Positions 17,912 to 25,342 of a DNA stretch of 64,000 bases are shown piece after piece; positions within the stretch are counted from its first letter, which is position 1, and each line of letters starts with the position of its first letter. Origin of the DNA: an uncultured bacterium (GTDB lineage Bacteria; Bacillota; Clostridia; Lachnospirales; Lachnospiraceae); NCBI GenBank assembly GCA_947381965.1, contig CANCXX010000016.1:1-64000 (forward strand). The letters are read 5' to 3'. Under the pieces are notes generated by a model. The model was not told the DNA's origin. It did not search any database and was given only the letters and a program-made list of their open reading frames with translations. The translations under genes and the position numbers were made by a program.

Positions 17912-20017
17912 TTAAAACATCTTCTTCACTGCGTCCATCACATCCTGCGCCATATCCAAGGGCACAAGGGACAGCTCCATTTGAATGGATACTGTATTTT
18001 TATTTACCCTGGAAAGCTGGGATACATGAATAATGATATTCGGATCCGGTGTATCAAACACATAGCAGCCCGCCTTCACCACCCGGCCATTGGTTTCAAT
18101 ATACTTTTTCTTTAAAGGAATTTCCGTCTTATTTAAAACCAGCTCCGTAATTTTAACCATGCAGGCACTCTCGGCAGGATCAATTCTTAAAGCTTCTACA
18201 TTGCCATCCATGGGAATCTCGGCAGCGATGCTGTTCTCGTCTTTGTAGATTTCATACATATAGAGGGAATCTTCCTCCCCAAAGCCATTTCCTCTGTCAT
18301 AAAAAATCTGTATACGGCGTTTTATCTTCCTCTGATAATCCTGTTCTATCAATGCCTGAGGATTATAACACCTGTTACCGATTGAATCACGGATTTCCCC
18401 CATAGATTTCCGTTTTCCGGTAACCAGTCTCTGGAAACGCTTCTCTTTCTGACGGTATTCTTCCGCTGTCTGCTGGCTGACGCCTATTTTATCTAACAGA
18501 AGGTCCAAATTCAGTTTATTCCTTTTTTCTTCCTCAAGTATGTAACAATACACAGCTCTAAAAGCAATTTCTTTTGCCGGAACATGCTTTTTCATGGTCC
18601 ACTCATAATCAATCACTGTCCATTTATCACCATTTATCAGAATGTTAGGAAAGGTTAAGTCATAATTACTCACTCTCTTATCTTCCCCATAGGAGATCAA
18701 TTCATAATACTTGTCAAAAAGCTGATAAAAGCCTTCCATATCATCCTTGGAAAGACATTCATCCAAAAGGGTTTCCAAAGTGGCCCCTTCTTCAAAAGGG
18801 AACTCCACATATTCCTTATTCTCAGACAAAATACATTCATTGACAGATAAACCACTGCCCTCGTACCGCTCCTTCAGCAGTTCACAGGAGCGTTTCATTC
18901 CTCTTACATGTCCTGCCGCTTCTTCATTTAAGGGTATCTTTCTCACCCGCCTGCCTTCCGGCGTCTCAACCACTTCTGTTTTAAGGGCATATTGGGGCGC
19001 TCTGTCATTGGAATACTTTACATAACTGACCTGCGGCTGCTTTCCAATAACCGCCAGATATGAATTGGAAAAAGCAGCAAATAATCCATCCTGCACAATA
19101 CTGTCAAAAACATACTTTTCATTAAAGAGAAGCATTCTGTCACGGTCAAAATTACACATGTTATTTGTCAGTTCCCCAGGCCCTGGCAGCCTTCTGTCAG
19201 AATAGATGACTGTGGGGAATTTATAATCCGGGTAAGGATAATAAAAGGAATATTCCTCCACACCGCAGGCTTTAAATATCCGTTCCAGCCCTGTGCGGGT
19301 AAAGGTGCGTGCGCTTCCGCCTTCCGGGTATCCTTCCAGTCCGGAAAAATAGGTTCCCAGATGATCTTCCTTACAGCCTGCCCAATACTTTAATCCTAAC
19401 TTATTTTCTATGGCAATAACAATACACCCGTTATTTTTTACATGCTTAAGCATAATCTTCAAAAAATCTTCATAAGGTGTTTTCGTATGGATATAGGATT
19501 GTCCATACTCAAATACGCCAATCATACAGGCAAAGTCAAAATCGTCAGGAAGAGAAGGCTCTATATCGCTGAAATTCCCCACATGAATTTTTATGTTGTC
19601 CCTGTTATGGTTTCTGTGGGCATTGATATGACTTCGTTTCGCTGAAAGATCCACGCAGGTAACACTGCCTGCTTTTCTGGCAAGGGTTTCTGTAATTGCG
19701 CCGCACCCGGACCCGATTTCCAAAACCTTATCTCCCGGCTTAATGGGAAGCCATTCAACAATATTCCCCCGCAGGGAAGATAAATGGTATAAAACCGGCC
19801 AGCTTTTCCTGTTTTCTATAATGGAAGGATATTCAACATGAGCCGCATCCTTTACGATTGAAAGAAGTTCGTCCTCAATGGCTCCGTCACTATACAAATC
19901 CCTGCCCGGATAACATGTATAATCCAGGTCTATATCTCCAATCTTTTCCGGCAGACGCGCCAGTACTTCTTCCTGTGTCAAGTGAATCGGTTTTCTTATT
20001 TGTTCTTCTGCGCCCAT
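17912..20017 (-). CDS. Methyltransferase-kinase fusion, WbdD-like chain-terminator candidate
   Basis: Residues about 70-260 are a class I SAM methyltransferase with motif I LEIGSGCG (99-106) and an acidic second strand CVDLS (121-125). Residues about 340-520 are a kinase-like or aminoglycoside-phosphotransferase-like fold: DLTFPN (453-458) fits the catalytic loop and VIDYEW (468-473) the metal-binding aspartate. A basic coiled region (about 520-580) and a beta-rich tail follow. The gene directly precedes two GT2 genes and follows the ATPase with a Wzt-like C-terminal domain. E. coli WbdD has the same methyltransferase-kinase order and caps O-antigen chains recognised by Wzt. I infer the same job here. 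Activity and substrate are unproven. Confidence 0.75.
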   Translation of the reverse strand: MGAEEQIRKPIHLTQEEVLARLPEKIGDIDLDYTCYPGRDLYSDGAIEDELLSIVKDAAHVEYPSIIENRKSWPVLYHLSSLRGNIVEWLPIKPGDKVLEIGSGCGAITETLARKAGSVTCVDLSAKRSHINAHRNHNRDNIKIHVGNFSDIEPSLPDDFDFACMIGVFEYGQSYIHTKTPYEDFLKIMLKHVKNNGCIVIAIENKLGLKYWAGCKEDHLGTYFSGLEGYPEGGSARTFTRTGLERIFKACGVEEYSFYYPYPDYKFPTVIYSDRRLPGPGELTNNMCNFDRDRMLLFNEKYVFDSIVQDGLFAAFSNSYLAVIGKQPQVSYVKYSNDRAPQYALKTEVVETPEGRRVRKIPLNEEAAGHVRGMKRSCELLKERYEGSGLSVNECILSENKEYVEFPFEEGATLETLLDECLSKDDMEGFYQLFDKYYELISYGEDKRVSNYDLTFPNILINGDKWTVIDYEWTMKKHVPAKEIAFRAVYCYILEEEKRNKLNLDLLLDKIGVSQQTAEEYRQKEKRFQRLVTGKRKSMGEIRDSIGNRCYNPQALIEQDYQRKIKRRIQIFYDRGNGFGEEDSLYMYEIYKDENSIAAEIPMDGNVEALRIDPAESACMVKITELVLNKTEIPLKKKYIETNGRVVKAGCYVFDTPDPNIIIHVSQLSRVNKNTVSIQMELSLVPLDMAQDVMDAVKKMF

Positions 20018-20041
20018 AGATTTTTTTCCTTCCCCTTCCCT

Positions 20042-21340
20042 TCAGTAGCCGTCTAGCACCTTAATTTTTGAATTGGCGTCATAATAGCCAACCGTATCTT
20101 TATCGGATATTACCGTCAGATTCAACACATCATACAGTCTGTGATAGACCTGAAAATTTTCATTTTCATATCCGGTCACCCCAAGGGAAAGCAGATATTC
20201 CCCTCCCTGCAAATCCAGCTTCTGTGTAAAAACAATGTGCTTTACATTTCCTGCCGTCACCGGTTCCAAAAAGGCTTTCTCCACCATGGTATTGGTTCCG
20301 GTAATTTCCACACCTTTGATATTTTTAATGGTAAAAGCAAAAATCGGCGCCGGAATGTCCTCCAGAAAATGTACAGACATATGTACACTGCACTCCTGCC
20401 CTTTAATAATAGCGCTGCTCTTACGGCCTTCCCCATCCATAATAAAATATTCTTCTATCACAGCCGCCTTTGTGCCATATTCCAGCAAATCCGGGTTTGT
20501 AAGATTGCCTCCCTCTTCCTCCAAAGGGCCTTCCTGCTCTTTGATTTTTTCCCCTTCATTGCTCTCTTTTAATTTTTCCGATTCTTCCGGAACCGGATAC
20601 TGCCCCACCAGAACCTGCTTGTAGGCATCAATCATTTCCTTGGGACTTCCCTCTCCCAGTTTGACCCCCTTATTAAGCAAAACCACCCTGTCACAGTACT
20701 TGCTGACACTACTTAAGTCGTGGCTTACAAAAAGGATGGTTTTCCCCATTTCCTTAAACTCTTCAAATTTATGGTAACACTTGGCCTGAAAAAAAACGTC
20801 TCCCACCGACAGTGCTTCATCTACAATCAGTATTTCCGGCTCAATGTTAATTGCCACTGCAAATGCAAGTCTCACAAACATACCGCTGGAATAAGTTTTT
20901 ACCGGCTGGTATACATAATCACCGATGTCCGCGAAGTTTAAAATTTCCTCCAGACGTTCGTCTATTTCCTTTTCAGAAAAACCAATCATGGTTCCGTTTA
21001 AGTACACATTTTCAATCCCATTATACTCCGGGTTAAAACCGGATCCCAGCTCAAGAAGAGCTGATATTCTTCCTTTCACCTTTACGGAACCGCTGGTAGG
21101 ATTAAGAACACCTGTTATTATTTTTAAAATGGTAGACTTTCCCGACCCGTTTGTCCCAATAATTCCTACTGTTTCTCCCCGATAGATGGTCATATCAATA
21201 TTTCTTAAAGCATAATGTTCCTTATACCTCTTTTTACCGGAAAACCCAAGAGACTCCTTCAGTCTGTCGGAAGGTTTATCGTAAAGTTTATATATCTTCT
21301 CCAGTCCCCTTACCTGTATGGCAATCTTTTTATCTTCCAT
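20042..21340 (-). CDS. Polysaccharide ABC exporter ATPase with Wzt-like C-terminal domain
   Basis: The ATPase domain shows Walker A GTNGSGKST (62-70), signature YSSGM (150-154), Walker B ILIVDEA (170-176) and the switch histidine H207. From about 290 to 432 there is an immunoglobulin-like beta domain typical of Wzt (for example FAFTIKNIKGVEITGTNT), joined by a charged Glu/Lys linker (about 250-290). In Wzt this domain binds the finished chain end and gates export. The neighbouring permease and the capping-enzyme candidate support the same mechanism. AGGAGA precedes the ATG. The gap to the upstream permease gene is 23 bases. Confidence 0.93.
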   Translation of the reverse strand: MEDKKIAIQVRGLEKIYKLYDKPSDRLKESLGFSGKKRYKEHYALRNIDMTIYRGETVGIIGTNGSGKSTILKIITGVLNPTSGSVKVKGRISALLELGSGFNPEYNGIENVYLNGTMIGFSEKEIDERLEEILNFADIGDYVYQPVKTYSSGMFVRLAFAVAINIEPEILIVDEALSVGDVFFQAKCYHKFEEFKEMGKTILFVSHDLSSVSKYCDRVVLLNKGVKLGEGSPKEMIDAYKQVLVGQYPVPEESEKLKESNEGEKIKEQEGPLEEEGGNLTNPDLLEYGTKAAVIEEYFIMDGEGRKSSAIIKGQECSVHMSVHFLEDIPAPIFAFTIKNIKGVEITGTNTMVEKAFLEPVTAGNVKHIVFTQKLDLQGGEYLLSLGVTGYENENFQVYHRLYDVLNLTVISDKDTVGYYDANSKIKVLDGY

Positions 21341-21363
21341 CTAACTCTCTCCTACCAGACCTT

Positions 21364-22395
21364 TTACAACACATCCGCAAAATGAACCTTCAATCTCTTA
21401 AATATCAATGACCCAATACAAAATAAAGTTACCGTAAAAATCCAAAAATATGTGGATGAATAAAAATGTTCAAAAAACCACTCATCCCCATAAATCGCAT
21501 TCCGGTACCCATTCACAATATAAACCAACGGATTTAATTTAAAAAGAGTAATCAGCTTATCATCGTTCAGCATGGTAATATTCCAGAGAATGGGCGTTGC
21601 CCACATGCCTACCTGCAGACCGATATTGATAATCTGTGCCAAATCACGGAAAAAAACCACCACCGCACAGGTACAATAACTCATAGCAAGCACAAGAATA
21701 AACAGACAAAAGCTGTAATAAAACACCTGCAATGTATATACGGTGGGATAATAGCCATAGGCAAATGCAACCACTAAAAGCACTGCCACAAAGAACATAT
21801 GAATAAAGGTGGCCGCAATCAGCTTAATAATAGGAAGAATGCTGATATTAAATACCACCTTTTTAACCAGGTAACTATACTCCAAAAGCGCATTTGTGCC
21901 GCTTGTAATTGCCTCTGAAAAATAAAACCACGGAACCAGCCCCGCCGTCAGATGCAGCACATAAGGCACTTCCACACCGCTTGCTACCATCTGCGCCCTG
22001 GTCTGAAAAACCTTATCAAACACAACCCAGTACATCACTACCGTCACTACCGGCTGCACCAGCGCCCACAAAAACCCCATATAAGAACCTGCATAACGCT
22101 TTTTAAAGTCATTTTTTGCAAGCTTCCAAATCAGTCTTCTGCTTTGAAACAGTTCCCTTGGAATGATAAACATTCTGTCATAGTAAAGTCCAAAAATAAT
22201 ACATGCCAGTAAAAGCAGGGAACAGGCACAGAATTTTTTTAAGTTTTCCGTATACTGGTCAGGCGCAAGGGGATTGCTGTGGACCAGCACCATAACCGCC
22301 ACAATAAAACAAACCCCATAAAAGATACTGATGCCTACAGGTTTTGGCAGCCGCCTAAGGGCAGACCTCTTCTTTGCTTTCCCTTTCCCTCTCAT
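21364..22395 (-). CDS. Polysaccharide ABC exporter permease (Wzm/TagG type)
   Basis: The 343-residue protein has two extra N-terminal helices (about 21-40 and 47-66) followed by the ABC-2 permease core of six helices. It carries the family start LIWKLAKNDFKKRYAGSYMG and the segment GFLWALVQPVVTVVMYWVVF. It would flip lipid-linked polysaccharide across the membrane with the ATPase encoded next. Its start codon overlaps the rfbC stop as ATGA, so translation is coupled to sugar-nucleotide synthesis genes. TagG and Wzm cannot be told apart by sequence alone; the Wzt-like tail on the ATPase favours a chain-recognising exporter. Confidence 0.93.
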   Translation of the reverse strand: MRGKGKAKKRSALRRLPKPVGISIFYGVCFIVAVMVLVHSNPLAPDQYTENLKKFCACSLLLLACIIFGLYYDRMFIIPRELFQSRRLIWKLAKNDFKKRYAGSYMGFLWALVQPVVTVVMYWVVFDKVFQTRAQMVASGVEVPYVLHLTAGLVPWFYFSEAITSGTNALLEYSYLVKKVVFNISILPIIKLIAATFIHMFFVAVLLVVAFAYGYYPTVYTLQVFYYSFCLFILVLAMSYCTCAVVVFFRDLAQIINIGLQVGMWATPILWNITMLNDDKLITLFKLNPLVYIVNGYRNAIYGDEWFFEHFYSSTYFWIFTVTLFCIGSLIFKRLKVHFADVL

Positions 22396-22967
22396 ATCCC
22401 CTGTCCGTTCTCTCTGCTTTTTGTATATTCGCTGATGCTGCTCCAGTTCTTATCCCGGTCCACCATCACAAACTCTGTTCCAGAAGCCACAGGCCACTTA
22501 ATTCCAATTTCCGGATCGTCAAACCGTATCCCGCCTTCATCATTGGGATGATAAAAGTCAGTACACTTATAGGCAAATTCCGCATAATCGGAAAGCACCA
22601 GATATCCATGGGCAAAATTCTTAGGAATAAAAAACTGCTTTTTGTTTTCAGCTGAAAGTCTGACCCCATACCATTTTCCATATGTGGCTGAGCCGGGTCT
22701 TAAGTCCACTGCCACATCAAATACTTCCCCAACCAAAACTCTGACCAGCTTATCCTGGGGATAGTGAATCTGGAAATGCAGACCCCGCAGCACATTTTTA
22801 CCGGAAGAAGACTGATTATCCTGCACAAATATCTGGTCGATGCCTGCCGCCTTATAATCATTATAGTTATAAGTTTCCATAAAATATCCTCTATGATCGC
22901 CAAAAATGGCAGGCGTAATAATTTTTAACCCTTCTATCTCACATGTTTCCACCGTTATCTTTCCCAT
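22392..22967 (-). CDS. rfbC: dTDP-4-dehydrorhamnose 3,5-epimerase
   Basis: This is a 191-residue cupin enzyme of normal length. The catalytic base is H64 in LRGLHFQ, and Y133 in EFAYKC is the acid. The segment GYFMETYN near the start binds the nucleotide. It epimerises dTDP-4-keto-6-deoxyglucose at C3 and C5. It follows rfbA by 62 bases and overlaps the exporter permease by four. No dTDP-4-dehydrorhamnose reductase (rfbD) is present in the window, so completion to dTDP-rhamnose needs a gene elsewhere. Confidence 0.95.
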   Translation of the reverse strand: MGKITVETCEIEGLKIITPAIFGDHRGYFMETYNYNDYKAAGIDQIFVQDNQSSSGKNVLRGLHFQIHYPQDKLVRVLVGEVFDVAVDLRPGSATYGKWYGVRLSAENKKQFFIPKNFAHGYLVLSDYAEFAYKCTDFYHPNDEGGIRFDDPEIGIKWPVASGTEFVMVDRDKNWSSISEYTKSRENGQGI

Positions 22968-23029
22968 AACCGCAACACTCTCCTTCTCTTGTCATTGTAT
23001 CTTTACAGCAGACCTTTTGTCTGGGGGAA

Positions 23030-23899
23030 TCATAAGCCGTCCGCCACATCTTTCATATACTGTCCATAATCAGTCTTCATCAAGGGTTCCGCTAATTTTA
23101 AAAGCTGCTGCCTGTCAATAAATCCTCTTTTGTATGCGATTTCCTCAATGCAGGAAATATAAAGACCCTGACGCTTCTGGAAAGCAGACACAAAATCCGC
23201 AGCTGCAAGCAATGAATCATGGTTTCCCGTATCAAGCCACGCAAAGCCCCGGCCTAAGGTTTCCACATGGAGGGCCCCTCTTTTCAAATATTCATTGTTG
23301 ACACTGGTAATCTCTATTTCTCCCCTTGCTGACGGTTTTACATTCGCCGCAATTTCCACTACCTGATTGTCATAAAAATAAAGCCCCGGAACCGCATAGT
23401 TGCTTCTGGGATTTTCCGGTTTTTCCTCAATGGATAAAGCCTTCCCTGTTTCATCGAACTCAACAACCCCATATTCTCTGGGATCACGCACATAATAACC
23501 AAAAATCGTGGCGCCCTTTTCCCTTGAGGCTACTTCCCGCAAAACCCTGGAAAAGCTTTGTCCATAAAAAATATTGTCCCCAAGCACAAGGGCAACCCGC
23601 TCTTTACCTATAAACTCCGCTCCAATAATAAAAGCATCCGCAAGGCCCCTTGGATAATCCTGAACAGCATAAGAAAACTCCATGCCCAGCTGACTGCCAT
23701 CTCCTAAAAGCTCCTCAAAAACATGCACATCCCTGGGAGTGGAAATAATCAGAACCTCCCTGATACCTGCCAGCATTAATGTTGACAATGGATAATAAAT
23801 CATGGGTTTATCATAAATAGGCATAATCTGCTTGCTGATTGCCTTAGTCAGGGGATAAAGCCTTGTCCCTGCTCCTCCTGCCAGAATAATTCCTTTCAT
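23030..23899 (-). CDS. rfbA: Glucose-1-phosphate thymidylyltransferase
   Basis: The start at 23899 is set by GGAGGTTACTATG; an upstream ATG overlaps that site. The 289-residue enzyme has the nucleotide loop GGAGTRLYP (8-16), [12 protein letters not shown] and LGDNIFYG, all diagnostic of RmlA. It makes dTDP-glucose from dTTP and glucose-1-phosphate, the first step of dTDP-sugar synthesis. It lies between rfbB and rfbC. Its ribosome binding site and first codons resemble those of three tandem 74-bp units directly upstream, which may influence its translation. Confidence 0.96.
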   Translation of the reverse strand: MKGIILAGGAGTRLYPLTKAISKQIMPIYDKPMIYYPLSTLMLAGIREVLIISTPRDVHVFEELLGDGSQLGMEFSYAVQDYPRGLADAFIIGAEFIGKERVALVLGDNIFYGQSFSRVLREVASREKGATIFGYYVRDPREYGVVEFDETGKALSIEEKPENPRSNYAVPGLYFYDNQVVEIAANVKPSARGEIEITSVNNEYLKRGALHVETLGRGFAWLDTGNHDSLLAAADFVSAFQKRQGLYISCIEEIAYKRGFIDRQQLLKLAEPLMKTDYGQYMKDVADGL

Positions 23900-23925
23900 A
23901 GTAACCTCCATTCTTGCCCAGCCCG

Positions 23926-23973
23926 CTAATTTGAGCGCAAGCGCAAATTGCCTGTGAAAAATTTATTTTTCAC
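23926..23973 (-). CDS. Possible 15-codon leader peptide, unit nearest rfbA
   Basis: GTG preceded by GGAGGATACT opens a 15-codon frame ([15 protein letters not shown]) ending in TAG. Its start overlaps the stop of the preceding unit's frame as GTGA. It is basic and hydrophobic. Translation is inferred only from the ribosome binding site. It could also be non-coding structure. Confidence 0.3.
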   Translation of the reverse strand: MKNKFFTGNLRLRSN

Positions 23974-24047
23974 AGTATCCTCCATTCTTGCCCAGCCCGC
24001 CAATTTGAGCGCAAGCGCAAATTGTCTGTGAAAAATTTATTTTTCAC
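23970..24047 (-). CDS. Possible 25-codon leader peptide, middle unit
   Basis: This copy has the same GGAGG and GTG, but TAG is replaced by TGG, and Gly8 by Asp. The frame therefore reads on for ten codons and ends in TGA overlapping the GTG of the next unit. That arrangement would allow coupled re-initiation. No peptide family is recognised. Confidence 0.3.
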   Translation of the reverse strand: MKNKFFTDNLRLRSNWRAGQEWRIL

Positions 24048-24073
24048 AGTATCCTCCATTCTTGCCCAGCCCG

Positions 24074-24121
24074 CTAATTTGAGCGCAAGCGCAAATTGCC
24101 TGTGAAAAATTTATTTTTCAC
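24074..24121 (-). CDS. Possible 15-codon leader peptide, unit nearest rfbB
   Basis: This is the first unit transcribed after rfbB. It encodes the same 15-residue peptide as the unit nearest rfbA and ends in TAG. GGAGG at 24127-24131 lies five bases before the GTG. Evidence for expression is limited to that site. Confidence 0.3.
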   Translation of the reverse strand: MKNKFFTGNLRLRSN

Positions 24122-24151
24122 AGTATCCTCCATCAAAAACTGCCTGATATA

Positions 24152-25234
24152 TCAGCGATCTTTATACATTTCCTCATAATAGTTCTGATAGTCGCCGCTG
24201 GTTACATTTTTCATCCACTCTTCATGTTCAAAAAACCATTCTATGGTGCGTCGGATTCCCTCCTTAAACATTGTTTCCGGCTCCCAGCCGATTTCCGCCT
24301 TGATTTTATCCGGTGCAATGGCATATCTTCTGTCATGGCCTTTCCGGTCCTCCACATAGGAAATCAGATTTTCACTGACAAGTTCTTTTCTTGGATCCCC
24401 TTCAGGCAACATTTCCTGTAAAGTATCCAGAATAATATGAATAATTTCAATGTTCTGTTTTTCATTGTGTCCGCCCACATTATAGGTTTCAAAAAGCCTT
24501 CCCTGCTCCTGCACCATATCGATGGCTTTGGCATGGTCTTCCACATAAAGCCAGTCACGGACATTTTTCCCATCCCCATAAACAGGAAGCTTCTTTCCCT
24601 GCAGGGCGTTATTGATTATAAGGGGAATCAGCTTTTCCGGGAACTGATAAGGCCCGTAATTGTTGGAACAGTTGGTAATATTGGCCGGGAACTTATAGGT
24701 ATCCATGTAAGCCTTCACCAGCATGTCCGAAGACGCTTTGCTTGCAGAATAAGGGCTGTGAGGCGCATAAGGCGTAGTTTCATAAAAATACCCTCCGTCT
24801 TCTTCCAGTGATCCATATACTTCATCTGTTGACACATGAAGAAATTTTTTATCCGGTTTGAAGGTCCCATCCTCATTTTCCCAGGCTGCCTTTGCACAGT
24901 TAAGCATAACTGCAGTTCCAAGAACATTGGTCTGTATAAACACTTCCGGCGCCTTGATGCTCCGATCCACATGACTTTCCGCCGCAAAATGCACGACCCG
25001 GTCAATCTCGTTTTGTGCAAATATACGGGAAATAGCCTCTTTATCGCAAATATCCGCCTTTACAAAGGTGTAATTCTCCCTCTCCTCCACATCCTTTAAG
25101 TTCTCAAGATTTCCGGCGTAGGTGAGCGCATCCACATTAATAATCCTGATTTCGTTTCCATACTTTTTAAACATATAATGAATATAATTGGACCCGATAA
25201 ATCCGGCGCCTCCTGTAACTAAATATGTTCTCAT
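24152..25234 (-). CDS. rfbB: dTDP-glucose 4,6-dehydratase
   Basis: The extended short-chain dehydrogenase fold is complete in 360 residues. It has the NAD loop TGGAGFIGSNY (7-17), the catalytic triple Thr136-Asp137-Glu138 in STDEVYG and the Y162-x3-K166 pair in YSASK. It converts dTDP-glucose to dTDP-4-keto-6-deoxyglucose. It is the first gene of the minus-strand polysaccharide run. The product can feed rhamnose synthesis (with rfbC) or a PLP aminotransferase such as the one at 59415-60512. Confidence 0.96.
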   Translation of the reverse strand: MRTYLVTGGAGFIGSNYIHYMFKKYGNEIRIINVDALTYAGNLENLKDVEERENYTFVKADICDKEAISRIFAQNEIDRVVHFAAESHVDRSIKAPEVFIQTNVLGTAVMLNCAKAAWENEDGTFKPDKKFLHVSTDEVYGSLEEDGGYFYETTPYAPHSPYSASKASSDMLVKAYMDTYKFPANITNCSNNYGPYQFPEKLIPLIINNALQGKKLPVYGDGKNVRDWLYVEDHAKAIDMVQEQGRLFETYNVGGHNEKQNIEIIHIILDTLQEMLPEGDPRKELVSENLISYVEDRKGHDRRYAIAPDKIKAEIGWEPETMFKEGIRRTIEWFFEHEEWMKNVTSGDYQNYYEEMYKDR

Positions 25235-25342
25235 TCTGTTCCTTTCCTTTCACTCATTTAAAAATTCCATCAGCTCTGTTTCACAGACAGACTGTCCTGA
25301 TACCAGGCGAATTTGAATAATACTTTCTGTCAGATGTGTAAA

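Larger units (their letters stand above)
23905..24126 (-). repeat. Three tandem 74-bp leader units upstream of rfbA
   Basis: Exact 74-bp spacing (starts at 23905, 23979 and 24053) and only a few differences define three head-to-tail copies plus a few bases of a fourth. On the minus strand each unit reads GGAGG, then a GTG start inside a palindrome (TGTGAAAAAT-AA-ATTTTTCACA), a second hairpin around TTTGCGCTTGCGCTCAAA, and a GGGCTGGGCAAGAAT tail leading into the next GGAGG. The rfbA start GGAGGTTACTATGAAA matches the unit start GGAGGATACTGTGAAA, so the units look like duplicated translation-initiation regions. Confidence 0.85.

Noticed and set aside
23905..24126. CRISPR-like array
   Set aside because: The units are directly adjacent with no variable spacers and no cas genes; each holds a ribosome binding site and start codon.
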